Part shown: positions 50,205-59,483 of the stretch, in pieces | Numbering within the stretch: the first letter of the stretch is position 1 | Layout: the number at the start of each line of letters is the position of its first letter | From: CAYQSU01 sp964420325 | GTDB taxonomy: Bacteria > Pseudomonadota > Alphaproteobacteria > Rhodospirillales > Defluviicoccaceae | Reading direction: 5' to 3' | DNA: 59,590 nucleotides | Assembly: GCA_964420325.1 (NCBI GenBank) | Contig: CAYQSU010000012.1 | Coordinates: 1-59,590 of the forward strand | Notes under the pieces: generated by a model | The model's database searches: none | The model's input: only the letters and a program-made list of their open reading frames with translations | Told to the model about the DNA's origin: nothing | Position numbers and translations under genes: made by a program

Positions 50205-50570
50205 ATGGCCGACATCCTCAGGGACCTGGAGCGGAGCCACGAGGCCAGATTCAAGCTCGACCAGGAGCTGCGATTCAAGGCCGAATGTCGCCGCAACAAG
50301 CTTTTCGGCCTGTGGGCCGCCGAGATCATGGGTTTGGCCGCGGATGATGCCGAGGCCTACGGCAAGCGCCTGGTCGCGCTCGGGCTCGAGCCGGACGGCG
50401 GGCGCTCGGTCGTCCGCGAGGTCCTGGCACGCTTCGCGGCGCACGGCGTCGCCCGCAGCGAGGACGAGCTGTCGGCCGCCCTCCAGCGCTGTCATGAGTC
50501 CGCCGTCGAGAGCGTGGCCAGGGACTTCCCACGCGCGCTCGGCGCCGACCACGTCCAGATCGGCGGCTGA
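50205..50570 (+). CDS. DUF1476 protein, F1-ATPase zeta-type inhibitor subunit
   Basis: 121 residues of the DUF1476 family, the zeta subunit that inhibits ATP hydrolysis by alphaproteobacterial F1FO-ATPase. Conserved segments are LERSHEARFKLDQELRFKAECRRNKLFGLWAAEIMGL and DDAEAYGKRLVALGLEPDG. The N-terminal inhibitory helix is present. Members are usually about 105 residues; this one is longer at the C-terminus. An inverted repeat TTGCG-GAG-CGCAA lies about 60 bp upstream. Confidence 0.9.
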   Translation: MADILRDLERSHEARFKLDQELRFKAECRRNKLFGLWAAEIMGLAADDAEAYGKRLVALGLEPDGGRSVVREVLARFAAHGVARSEDELSAALQRCHESAVESVARDFPRALGADHVQIGG

Positions 50571-50606
50571 CGGCGGCGGTCATCCCACGCGCCCCTCGGC
50601 GTCCTC

Positions 50607-51497
50607 CTACTGCTCGGCCATTTCGTCCAGGATCCAGTCGCGAAACGCCTGCACCTTCGGCTTCTGCGCCGCCGAACGCGGATAGACCACGTAATAGCCG
50701 TAGCCCGTCGGCAACCTGAGATCGAACGCCTCGACGAGCCGGCCGGCGGCGATGTCGTCCGCGGCCAGCACGAGCTGGGCGAGTGCCACGCCGCGGCCGT
50801 CCATCGCCGCCTGCAACAGGATGTGGCTGTGGCTGAAGCGAAGCCCGCGCGAGACGTCGACGCCGTCGACGCCGGCCGCCTCCAGCCACGTCGCCCACGA
50901 CGGGAAGGCGAGCGGCTCCATCAGCTCGTGCAGCAGGGTGGCATGGGCGAGGTCGGCCGGCGCGTTCAGGCTCGGGCGCAGGGCCGGGGCGCAGACTGGG
51001 GCCACCGCTTCGCCGCGGATGAAGTCGGCGCGGACGCCCGGCCAGCGGCCGGCACCGAAGCGGACCGCGACATCGACCCCCTCGCGCAGCAGGTCGGTGA
51101 GCCGCTCCGTCGCCAGCACACGCAGATCGATGTCCGGATTGCGCTCCTGGAAGCGGCCGATCCTCGGCACCAGCCACTTGGCGGCGAACGACGGCAGGAC
51201 GCTCACGGTGAGCGCGCGCGCCGGGCCCTGATCCTTGACCGCCCGCACCGCGGCGGCGATCTGGTCGAAACCGTCGCGCACCGCCGGCAGCAGGCGCTGC
51301 CCCTCGTCGGTCAGCATCAGGGCGCGATTGAACCGGCGGAACAAGGCGACGCCGAGCCGGTCCTCGAGACCCTTCACCTGATGGCTGATGGCCGCCTGGG
51401 TCACGTTCAGCTCCTCGGCAGCGCGGGTGAAGCTGAGATGGCGGGCGGCAGCCTCGAAGGCGCGAAGGGCGTTAAGCGGCGGCAGCGACCGGTTCAT
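50607..51497 (-). CDS. LysR-family regulator, GcvA type
   Basis: 296 residues. The N-terminal HTH (PLNALRAFEAAARHLSFTRAAEELNVTQAAISHQVKGLED) is the GcvA pattern. The effector-binding domain includes FLxRNPDIDLRVLATERL-like text. GcvA relatives control glycine cleavage, antibiotic resistance or transport genes. It is divergent from the DUF1127 gene across 147 bp, so that gene or LysR itself may be a target. Confidence 0.88.
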   Translation of the reverse strand: MNRSLPPLNALRAFEAAARHLSFTRAAEELNVTQAAISHQVKGLEDRLGVALFRRFNRALMLTDEGQRLLPAVRDGFDQIAAAVRAVKDQGPARALTVSVLPSFAAKWLVPRIGRFQERNPDIDLRVLATERLTDLLREGVDVAVRFGAGRWPGVRADFIRGEAVAPVCAPALRPSLNAPADLAHATLLHELMEPLAFPSWATWLEAAGVDGVDVSRGLRFSHSHILLQAAMDGRGVALAQLVLAADDIAAGRLVEAFDLRLPTGYGYYVVYPRSAAQKPKVQAFRDWILDEMAEQ

Positions 51498-51644
51498 CGG
51501 CCCTCAACCGCATGAGAATTCCTAATGCGAACGGTACGAGCATTCGTTTGAGGGGTGCTCAAGGAGGCCCTATTCTTGCGCCTGTGGAGCAGTCCACGTG
51601 GCGACACCGACCGCGCAGGCGCGCGGCGGAACAGGAGAACGACG

Positions 51645-51893
51645 ATGATCATGCTCTCGAATTCGGCCTGCGACACCTTCGATCGGCAGCGCAGCGTCTC
51701 CGCATCCTATGTCTCCGGCGTCGACCGAGCAAAAGATTTTCTCAGGCGACTGCTGGACAAGGCGGGCGAGTGGCATGACCGCGCGGCACAGCGTCGCCAG
51801 CTCGCGGCGCTCGACGATCGCATGCTGAGCGACATCGGCATCGACCGCGCGACCGCGGCCACGCAGGCATCGAAGCCGTTCTGGCAGGCGTGA
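51645..51893 (+). CDS. DUF1127 (YjiS-like) small protein
   Basis: 82 residues. The C-terminal DUF1127 motif is visible: RRQLAALDDRMLSDIGIDRATA. The start follows ACAGGAGAACGACG. Such Arg-rich proteins are common in Alphaproteobacteria; some bind RNA or affect phosphate and carbon metabolism. It is divergent from the LysR regulator. Confidence 0.85.
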   Translation: MIMLSNSACDTFDRQRSVSASYVSGVDRAKDFLRRLLDKAGEWHDRAAQRRQLAALDDRMLSDIGIDRATAATQASKPFWQA

Positions 51894-51925
51894 ACCGCAG
51901 GCGGGAGGCCGCGCCTCATGCGGCC

Positions 51926-53227
<1,302 letters not shown>

Positions 53228-53295
53228 CGGGCTGCACCACACCAAGCAGATGGACCGGGCGACGAACGGCGCTATCATAGCAAAGGAGTGGGCGG

Positions 53296-54414
53296 TTGCG
53301 ACCTCTGGTCCGACGCGACCGCGCCGGATGGACAGTCGGCAACCCGATGCGCGAACCCTGGCAGCCCGTGAACGCCGCCGATCTGCCCGCCGTTCCCCTG
53401 TTCGACGTGGGGCGCGCGGGCCCGGTGGCGCTGATCGACCTCGCCCCCGAGCGCCTCGCCGCGCTCGCGGCCGAAGGGCGCAGGCGGTATACCGGGCTCG
53501 CGCTGCGCCTGGGCGACCGCGCCACCTGGCGGTGGCTCGCCCGCAACGACAATCCCTATCGCCACGACATCGCCGCCGTCGCCCAGCGAACCGGCGTACC
53601 GGGCGCCTTCCTCCTCAATCTGTCCTACGAGTGGGCCTGCACGTCCGGCACCGGCGCCGATCCGTCGGGCCTCGGCAACCGGATGCTGAGGACGCTCGAC
53701 TGGCCCCTCACCGGGCTCGGCCACGCCGTCGTCGTCGCCCGCCAGGACGGCGACGCCGGGGAGTTCTTCAACGTCACCTGGCCGGGCTTCGTCGGCGTGC
53801 TGACGGCGATGGCGCCGGGGCGGTTCTCGGCCGCCATCAACCAGCCACCGATCCGACGGCTCAGCCGGTCCTGCTGGTTCGATTGGGCGCTCAGCCGGCG
53901 GGGCGTCTGGCGCCACTCCGGGCTGCCGCCCTCCCATCTCCTGCGCCGCGTGTTCGAGGCGTGCCTGACCTATGCCGAGGCCAGGGCGATGCTGATCGAG
54001 ACGCCGATCTGCATCCCGGCGTTCTTCACGCTGAGCGGTCTCGACGCCGGCGACGGCTGCGTCATCGAACGCACCGTGCACGACGCGGCCGTGCACGACG
54101 CACCGGTCAGCATCAGCAATCACTGGCTCGCGCTCGCCGTGCCGTCCCACGACCGCGGCACCGACAGCGCCGGCCGGCTCCAGCTCATGGACGCCTGCCG
54201 CGACGAGGTGCCGGACGGCTTCACCTGGGTGCTGCCGCCGATCCTCAACCACAAGACCCGGCTCGCCGTGGTCGCCAACGCCCAGCGCGGCACGCTGATG
54301 GTGCGCGGGGTGGAGGCCCACGCGCCGGCGACCCGCGACTTCACGCTCGCGGAACACCTTGGCGCCGGTAGAGGGCGAACCAGAGCAGCGCCGCGAATTG
54401 CAGGACGAGCGTGA
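53296..54414 (+). CDS. Acid-ceramidase/NAAA-like Ntn hydrolase
   Basis: 372 residues from TTG 53296, chosen because AAAGGAG lies 7 nt upstream (53282-53288). An ATG at 53347 has no ribosome binding site. ACTSGTG holds Cys115, the likely nucleophile exposed by self-cleavage. MLRTLDWP provides Arg132 and Asp135 at the spacing seen in N-acylethanolamine acid amidase and acid ceramidase. SISNHWLAL near residue 275 is a typical later strand. There is no signal peptide, so it is probably cytosolic and acts on an unknown N-acyl amide. The 3' end overlaps the convergent MFS gene by 74 bp. Confidence 0.75.
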   Translation: MRPLVRRDRAGWTVGNPMREPWQPVNAADLPAVPLFDVGRAGPVALIDLAPERLAALAAEGRRRYTGLALRLGDRATWRWLARNDNPYRHDIAAVAQRTGVPGAFLLNLSYEWACTSGTGADPSGLGNRMLRTLDWPLTGLGHAVVVARQDGDAGEFFNVTWPGFVGVLTAMAPGRFSAAINQPPIRRLSRSCWFDWALSRRGVWRHSGLPPSHLLRRVFEACLTYAEARAMLIETPICIPAFFTLSGLDAGDGCVIERTVHDAAVHDAPVSISNHWLALAVPSHDRGTDSAGRLQLMDACRDEVPDGFTWVLPPILNHKTRLAVVANAQRGTLMVRGVEAHAPATRDFTLAEHLGAGRGRTRAAPRIAGRA

Positions 54415-55555
54415 GACCGAACGCCGCCCGATAGCCGTCTGGGTGGTAGCCGCCGGTCGCGGTCGCGGGCCACAGGCCGATGATCGCCCCGATCCCCCAC
54501 TGGGCGGCGAAGGCGATGACGAACACCATGACGTTGAGGCCGGTATTCAGGCGGCCGGCGAGATGGGGCGGAAACCGCTGCGACAGCGCGGCGTAGGGCA
54601 CGATGCCGCTGGTGCCGAAGAAGCCGAAGGCGATCCAGCTGGCGAGCGCGGCGCCCTCGATCTGCAGCACCAGCATCGCCTGCGCGGCCAGGAACAGGAC
54701 CATGCCCAAGACGCCGACGCTGAGCGGCGGCACGCCCGAGCGGGCCAGCCGGCCGGCGGCCCAGCCGATGACGATGAAGCCGGCGACCATCGCCGCCGCG
54801 ATCAACGACAGGGACCCGGCGACGCCGCTGCGGTCGAGGCCGGCGACGTCGCGGAGCCAGGGGCCCGACCACAGCCCCTGAATCGACAGAAAGCTCGCCT
54901 GGGACAGCACGGTGAGCGGCGCCGCCCGCCAGAACAGCTGGCTCGTGAACACGCGTCCGATGCCGCGGACCTGGGCCGCCAGCGACTCGCCCGCCTGCGT
55001 GCCGTCGCGCTCGGGGACGACGGCGAAGAGTACGAGGGCGACGACCAGGGTGAGCCCGCCGAGGAGCAGGAACACGCCCCGCCAGTCGGTGACCGCCAGC
55101 GCCCACTCCACCGGCGCCGTCGCCGCCAGCGCGCCGAGGCCGCCCGCCGCCATCTGGCAGCCGTTGACCAGCGGCAGGCGGTCGCGCGGGAACCACAGGA
55201 CGAAGGCCTTGAACGCCGCCATCAGGCAGGCGGAGACGCCGAAGCCCACCAGCGCCCGCCCGGCGATCAGGCCCGTCCGGCCTTCGGCAAGAGCGAACAC
55301 GATCGCGCCCAACGCCGCGAATACCAGGAGCGCCGCCTCGGTGCGCCTCGGCCCGAAGCGGTCGAGAAGAATGCCGAGCGGCAGCTGGAAGGCGGCGAAC
55401 GACAAGAGATAGGCGCTGGTCAGCAGGCCCAGATCCCCGGCGTCGAGGCCGATGTCGCGGACCAGATCGGGAGCGATCACCGCGTTGACCACCCGAAACA
55501 GGTAGGAGAGGAAATAGCCCAGGGCGAACGGCACGAAGACGCGGGCGAGAGTCAT
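54341..55555 (-). CDS. MFS transporter
   Basis: 404 residues with about 12 membrane helices. It starts ARVFVPFALGYFLSYLFRVV and has the MFS loop motif LGILLDRFGPRRTEA between helices 2 and 3 and RALVGFGVSACLMAAFKAF in helices 4-5. The substrate is unknown; the closest overall look is the nitrate/sugar-phosphate-like or anion:cation symporter groups. It overlaps the Ntn hydrolase tail to tail. Confidence 0.87.
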   Translation of the reverse strand: MTLARVFVPFALGYFLSYLFRVVNAVIAPDLVRDIGLDAGDLGLLTSAYLLSFAAFQLPLGILLDRFGPRRTEAALLVFAALGAIVFALAEGRTGLIAGRALVGFGVSACLMAAFKAFVLWFPRDRLPLVNGCQMAAGGLGALAATAPVEWALAVTDWRGVFLLLGGLTLVVALVLFAVVPERDGTQAGESLAAQVRGIGRVFTSQLFWRAAPLTVLSQASFLSIQGLWSGPWLRDVAGLDRSGVAGSLSLIAAAMVAGFIVIGWAAGRLARSGVPPLSVGVLGMVLFLAAQAMLVLQIEGAALASWIAFGFFGTSGIVPYAALSQRFPPHLAGRLNTGLNVMVFVIAFAAQWGIGAIIGLWPATATGGYHPDGYRAAFGLTLVLQFAALLWFALYRRQGVPRA

Positions 55556-55640
55556 CCAACGGGTCCCCCGTTGCCACCCACATGGGGCTCAAGCCGCTTC
55601 GGCCGGCGGAGACGGAATCACGAGCGGCGCCGCCACGTTC

Positions 55641-55665
55641 TTGACATCATCCGGCGGCGATGTCA
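55641..55665. promoter_or_regulatory. Inverted repeat with embedded TTGACA
   Basis: TGACATC (55642-55648) and GATGTCA (55659-55665) are perfect inverted repeats with a 10-nt spacer. TTGACA at 55641-55646 is a consensus -35 hexamer. The site lies in the divergent gap between the MFS gene and the DUF2062 gene and could be an operator. Confidence 0.4.
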
Positions 55666-55761
55666 TTGGCCAAGGACGCAGCGCCGCGGCGAGGGCCGAG
55701 GCCGTCCTGGCGGCGCCGCCAACAATCGTCATCGGCGACCGACGCAGGCTGGCGAACCGCA

Positions 55762-56346
55762 GTGAGACGTCCGTTCAACTTCTGGGAGCGCCTGGGCCGG
55801 CTGGTTCATCTCCGCCTGGTGATCCCGGTCAGACGCAGCCCGCACCCGCCCGAATACTCCGCCCGCGCCGTGGCGATCGGCCTGTTCTGGGCGTTCACGC
55901 CGCTGGTCGGCATCCAGATGTATCTGGTCTTCGTCACCTGGCTGGTCTGCCGCCGCAACCCGGACCTGGAGTTCAACCTGATCATCGCGCTGGCGTGGAC
56001 CTGGGTGACCAACGTGTTCACGATGTGGCCCGTCTATTACGGCTTCTACGTCACCGGCCGGTTCCTCATGGGCGAGCCCGGCCTCGCCGCCGGCTACGAC
56101 AACTTCGTCGCCGCGTGGCACGCCGCGCTCGATGTCGGCGGCCTGTGGCACGGGGTGGTGGCCTACGTCCGGACCATCTGGACCGAGCAGGGCTTGCCGA
56201 TGGCCCTCGGCAGCATCCCCTGCGCCCTGCTGAGCGCGTGGATCGGCTACCGCTGGTCGCTCAAGTATGTGGTCCATCGGCGACGGCTGCGCGCCGCCAG
56301 GATCGCCCAACGCCAGGCCCGGCGCCGGGTGGCGGACGCCGGGTAG
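55762..56346 (+). CDS. DUF2062 membrane protein
   Basis: 194 residues from GTG 55762. An ATG at 55660 would add 34 low-complexity residues but sits inside the palindrome described above. The DUF2062 core is visible: SPHPPEYSARAVAIGLFWAFTP and GIQMYLVFVTWL, then WTWVTNVFTMWPVYYGFY. It has three to four membrane helices. The family is widespread in Alphaproteobacteria; the function is unknown. Confidence 0.82.
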   Translation: MRRPFNFWERLGRLVHLRLVIPVRRSPHPPEYSARAVAIGLFWAFTPLVGIQMYLVFVTWLVCRRNPDLEFNLIIALAWTWVTNVFTMWPVYYGFYVTGRFLMGEPGLAAGYDNFVAAWHAALDVGGLWHGVVAYVRTIWTEQGLPMALGSIPCALLSAWIGYRWSLKYVVHRRRLRAARIAQRQARRRVADAG

Positions 56347-56358
56347 CGGCCGCGAGCC

Positions 56359-57528
56359 TCACGGCCGCCGGTAGACGATGCGATAGATCGCCCCCTGGCG
56401 GTCGTCGGAGACGAGAAGGGAGCCGTCGGCGAGCTCCTTGACATCGACCGGCCGGCCCCAGGCCTGGCCGCCGACCAGGAAGCCGTCGGCGAACACCTCC
56501 CTCTCGATCGCCCGGCCGTCGGCGCCGAAGCGGACGCGCACCACCCGGTAGCCGTCGGGCACGCTGCGGTTCCACGAGCCGCGCTGGGCGACGAAGGCGT
56601 CGCCCCGGTAGTCCGGCGGAAACAGGGTGCCGCGGTAGAAGTGGATGCCGAGCGCGGCGACATGGGCGTTGAACGCGATTACCGGCATCGTCACCGGCTC
56701 CGGCGGCTCCGCGTCGGCGAACTCGCGGGTGCGGTCGGCGCCGCCGCCGAAGTACGGGAAGCCGAAATGGAGACCCGGCGTCGGCGCGTGGTTGAGCTCG
56801 TCGGGGGGGCTGTCGTCGCCCATCCAGTCGGCGCCGTTGTCGGTGAAGTACAGCTCGCCGGTCGCCGGCTGGAAATCGAAGCCGACCGAGTTGCGGACGC
56901 CGCGGGCGAAGATCTCGGGCTCGGCACCGGGCACCGGCCGGAGGCGGATGATCGTGCCCTCGAGGCCGGAGACGGTGCAGATGTTGCAGGGCGCGCCGAC
57001 GGCGACATAGAGCAGGCCGTCGGGGCCGAAGGCGGCGTAGCGCCAGCCGTGGTGCCGCTTGTCGGGAAGGCGGTCGAAGATCACCTCCGGCCGAGCCCTC
57101 GCCAGCGCGTCCAGATCCTCCGCCCGGTAGCGCACCACGCGGTGCTGCTCGGCGACGTAGAGGAACCCGTCCTTCCAGGCGATGCCGTTGGCGACGTTGA
57201 GCCCGGAGAGGACGCGGACGACGCGGTCGGCCACGAAATCGCCGTCGGCGTCGACCACGGCGTGCACCGCATCGCTGCGGCTGCCGACGAGCACGGCGCC
57301 GAGCTCGTCGACCACGACCATCGACCGCGCGCCCGGCACTTGCGCATAGACCTCGGCGTGGAAGCCCTCGGGAAGGCGGATGCGCTCGCCGGAGACGACG
57401 TCTCCGCGGGCCGCGGCCGGGCCGAGGATCAGGGCGAGCGCGACGCCCACGGCCCGGAAGAGGGTGCCTGCCGGCGGCCGGCGAGCGCTGCCTCGGCCGC
57501 CGCTAGCGGGTCGGGTTCGCCGGGCCAC
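56359..57528 (-). CDS. PQQ-dependent-type sugar (sorbosone/glucose) dehydrogenase
   Basis: 389 residues. A signal peptide spans roughly 1-42 (FRAVGVALALILGPAAARGD). The GSDH six-bladed propeller fold is seen in IRLPEGFHAEVYAQVPGARSM, GLNVANGIAWKDGFLYVAEQ, HHGWRYAAFGPDGLLYVAVG, RGVRNSVGFDFQP and FTDNGADWMGDD. It should be a periplasmic dehydrogenase or lactonase-like enzyme. PQQ genes are not in the window. Start is GTG; the gene overlaps the gpt-like gene by 26 nt. Confidence 0.87.
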   Translation of the reverse strand: MARRTRPASGGRGSARRPPAGTLFRAVGVALALILGPAAARGDVVSGERIRLPEGFHAEVYAQVPGARSMVVVDELGAVLVGSRSDAVHAVVDADGDFVADRVVRVLSGLNVANGIAWKDGFLYVAEQHRVVRYRAEDLDALARARPEVIFDRLPDKRHHGWRYAAFGPDGLLYVAVGAPCNICTVSGLEGTIIRLRPVPGAEPEIFARGVRNSVGFDFQPATGELYFTDNGADWMGDDSPPDELNHAPTPGLHFGFPYFGGGADRTREFADAEPPEPVTMPVIAFNAHVAALGIHFYRGTLFPPDYRGDAFVAQRGSWNRSVPDGYRVVRVRFGADGRAIEREVFADGFLVGGQAWGRPVDVKELADGSLLVSDDRQGAIYRIVYRRP

Positions 57529-57979
57529 GGTCCCAGGGGAAGTCGACCCAGACGTCCTGGTCGATCTCGTGGATGAAGGTGTCCACGTACGGCCGCCCCG
57601 CCGGCTTGGCGAACAGCGTGGCGTAATGGGCGGAGGGCAGCAGCCGGCGGGCCTCCCGGGCGGTCGCCCCGCTGTCGACGAGATCGTCGACCATCAGCCA
57701 GCCGGCGCCGTCGCCGACCGTCTGGGACGCGGTCTTGAAGACCTCGACCGGGCCCTTCTCCACGCCGTCGTAGCTGGAGAGGCAGAGCGTCTCGATCAGG
57801 TGCAGGTCGAGGACGCGGGCGACGATGGCCGCGGGCACCAGCCCGCCGCGGCTGACCGCGACCATGCCCCGCCACGGCCCCGACGCCTTCAGGCGCGTGC
57901 CGAGATCCGTCGCGTCCCGGTGCATCTCGTGCCAGGTCGTGGCATGGATCCTGGGTGCTGGTTTCAGGCCCTCCGGCAT
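57503..57979 (-). CDS. gpt: Xanthine/guanine phosphoribosyltransferase
   Basis: 158 residues. The PRPP-binding motif is WLMVDDLVDSGATAREARR. VSRGGLVPAAIVARVLDL supplies the flexible loop region, and the C-terminus VDFPWDRGPANPTR resembles XGPRT. It salvages xanthine and guanine. It is the upstream member of a minus-strand pair with the sugar dehydrogenase. Confidence 0.92.
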   Translation of the reverse strand: MPEGLKPAPRIHATTWHEMHRDATDLGTRLKASGPWRGMVAVSRGGLVPAAIVARVLDLHLIETLCLSSYDGVEKGPVEVFKTASQTVGDGAGWLMVDDLVDSGATAREARRLLPSAHYATLFAKPAGRPYVDTFIHEIDQDVWVDFPWDRGPANPTR

Positions 57980-58042
57980 CCCTCCGTCTCCCTCGGTCCT
58001 TCCTCCGCCGTCGCCATGGATCGGCCGCGGCCCGCAGCCGCG

Positions 58043-59155
58043 TCAGCGGACGTAGAGGCGCACCTCGTTGGTGGTCGCCGTCTGGCTGGTTCCGGCGGTC
58101 ATGGCGATGCGCGCCGGCGGCAGCCCCATGTCGACCAAGGAGCGCATCACGCCTTCGGCCTGGCGGCGGACCTTGCCCGTGTTGAGCGCGACGCGGCCGG
58201 CGTCGCCGAGGGCCGGCGCCACGGCGACCAGATCGAATAGGGCGTTGGGCTGGCGCTCGAGAACCTGGCTCACGGTGTTGTACAGCGCCTGCTGATACGG
58301 CACCGTGTCGCGGTCGAAGCGAATCACGATCAGCGGCTGGCGCGCGCCGAAGTCGTCGGTGCGGGCGAGGCCGGGAGGTCCGACGCCGCTTGCCGCGAAC
58401 ATCGCCTGGTTGAGCAGGCTGGCGCCGTAGATCTCGCCGCTGCGGATGCCCGAGGCGAGCAGGTTGAGATTGCCGCGCTCGGTGGCGATGTACTCGGACT
58501 GGCGGCGGATGTCCTCGCTGAGTTCGGTCAGCAGCCGGTCGACGAGCACCGAGGTGCGGTCGACCTCGTCCTGGAGGATGGCGAGCTGCCGATGATCCTC
58601 GTCGACCGCCCCGGAGATGCGGAAGGTGGCGCGCGTCGATTCGGCGAGATAGGCGGCCATCGTCGAATCGGCGGTGACGTCCGTCGCCAGCTCGTTCATG
58701 GCGCCGATGCCGGCGGCCAGCCGGTCGAGATCGGCCTCGGCGCTGTTGAACTGCTGCACGAGGATCGGGTTGCCGGGCGTGGTGCCGACCTGGAGGCGGG
58801 TGTTGATCGCCGCCACCGTGCCGTGGAAGCGCTGGGAGTCCTCGACGACTCGGGCCCGCAGCTCCTGCAGGCGGCGATTGTTGTCGCCGACGGAGGTCTG
58901 CAGGCGCCCGAGATCGCCGCGAAGCTCCTGGATCTTGTCGCCGACGACGGTCCCGGTCGAGGCCCCCGGCGTCACGCCCGGCGGCTCGAAGCGGCTGGTG
59001 CCGACCGGCGGCGGCGCCCCGATAGCCGCCGGCTCCGCCGCGGCAGCGGCGGCGGGCTCGGCGTCGGTTGGCCACAGCGAGCCCGAGTCGAACGAGCAGG
59101 CGGCGAGCAACGCCAGGGCAGCGGCGGCGAGGACCGGGGTGCGGGTGGGCTTCAT
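58043..59155 (-). CDS. Lipoprotein with coiled coil and OmpA-like C-terminus
   Basis: 370 residues from ATG 59155. The lipobox LLAAC (Cys20) makes it a lipoprotein; the next residues are Ser-Phe, so outer membrane sorting is likely. An Ala/Pro linker is followed by a long helical region (about 70-250) with heptad-like hydrophobics. The last ~100 residues (PLIVIRFDRDTVPYQQALYNTV to EVRLYVR) have the alternating pattern of OmpA peptidoglycan-binding domains, though key residues are not certain. It may link the outer membrane to the cell wall. Confidence 0.75.
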   Translation of the reverse strand: MKPTRTPVLAAAALALLAACSFDSGSLWPTDAEPAAAAAAEPAAIGAPPPVGTSRFEPPGVTPGASTGTVVGDKIQELRGDLGRLQTSVGDNNRRLQELRARVVEDSQRFHGTVAAINTRLQVGTTPGNPILVQQFNSAEADLDRLAAGIGAMNELATDVTADSTMAAYLAESTRATFRISGAVDEDHRQLAILQDEVDRTSVLVDRLLTELSEDIRRQSEYIATERGNLNLLASGIRSGEIYGASLLNQAMFAASGVGPPGLARTDDFGARQPLIVIRFDRDTVPYQQALYNTVSQVLERQPNALFDLVAVAPALGDAGRVALNTGKVRRQAEGVMRSLVDMGLPPARIAMTAGTSQTATTNEVRLYVR

Positions 59156-59235
59156 GGGGCGGAACCGTCGTTTGCGGGGCTGGCGGCCAAGGGGGCGACG
59201 ATGACAACCGGCTGGCGACATGTAAAGAGGCAAAT

Positions 59236-59253
59236 CCCCACGAAAGCGTGGGG
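59236..59253 (-). other. Hairpin at the 5' end of the lipoprotein leader
   Basis: CCCCACG (59236-59242) and CGTGGGG (59247-59253) form a perfect 7-bp stem with a 4-nt loop. If the promoter at 59255-59283 is right, the hairpin would begin within a few nucleotides of the minus-strand transcript start, where such hairpins stabilise mRNA. Confidence 0.45.
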
Positions 59254-59254
59254 A

Positions 59255-59283
59255 AGTGTAGACAAACCCCATACCCCGAACAA
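59255..59283 (-). promoter_or_regulatory. Candidate promoter of the lipoprotein gene
   Basis: On the minus strand TTGTTC (59283-59278) and TACACT (59260-59255) are separated by 17 nt. The gap is otherwise empty and this is the AT-richest part of it. Confidence 0.42.
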
Positions 59284-59323
59284 GGACCGTTTTCAGGGCT
59301 CACAACCGGAGGCGGCGACGGCC

Positions 59324-59352
59324 TTGCGGCCGGGGTCGGGCTGCGCTAGGGT
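59324..59352 (+). promoter_or_regulatory. Candidate promoter of tRNA-Arg
   Basis: TTGCGG (59324-59329) and TAGGGT (59347-59352), 17-nt spacer, about 55 nt before the mature tRNA. Match to consensus is modest. Confidence 0.35.
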
Positions 59353-59407
59353 CCGCGCTCCGGCCGGAAATCCCGCCGCCGGGTGCCGGCCTGCGCCCGG
59401 CGGCGAT

Positions 59408-59483
59408 GCGCCCGTAGCTCAACGGATAGAGCATCTGACTACGGATCAGAAGGTTGGGAGTTCGAGTCTCTCCGGGCGCGCCA
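59408..59483 (+). tRNA. tRNA-Arg (anticodon ACG)
   Basis: 76 nt with an encoded CCA. The acceptor stem GCGCCCG pairs with CGGGCGC. The anticodon stem TCTGA/TCAGA encloses CTACGGA, giving anticodon ACG, whose A34 is read as inosine after TadA modification to decode CGU, CGC and CGA. GTTCGAGTC is the T-loop. After it the window ends in an AT-rich patch and no further feature is supported. Confidence 0.97.
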
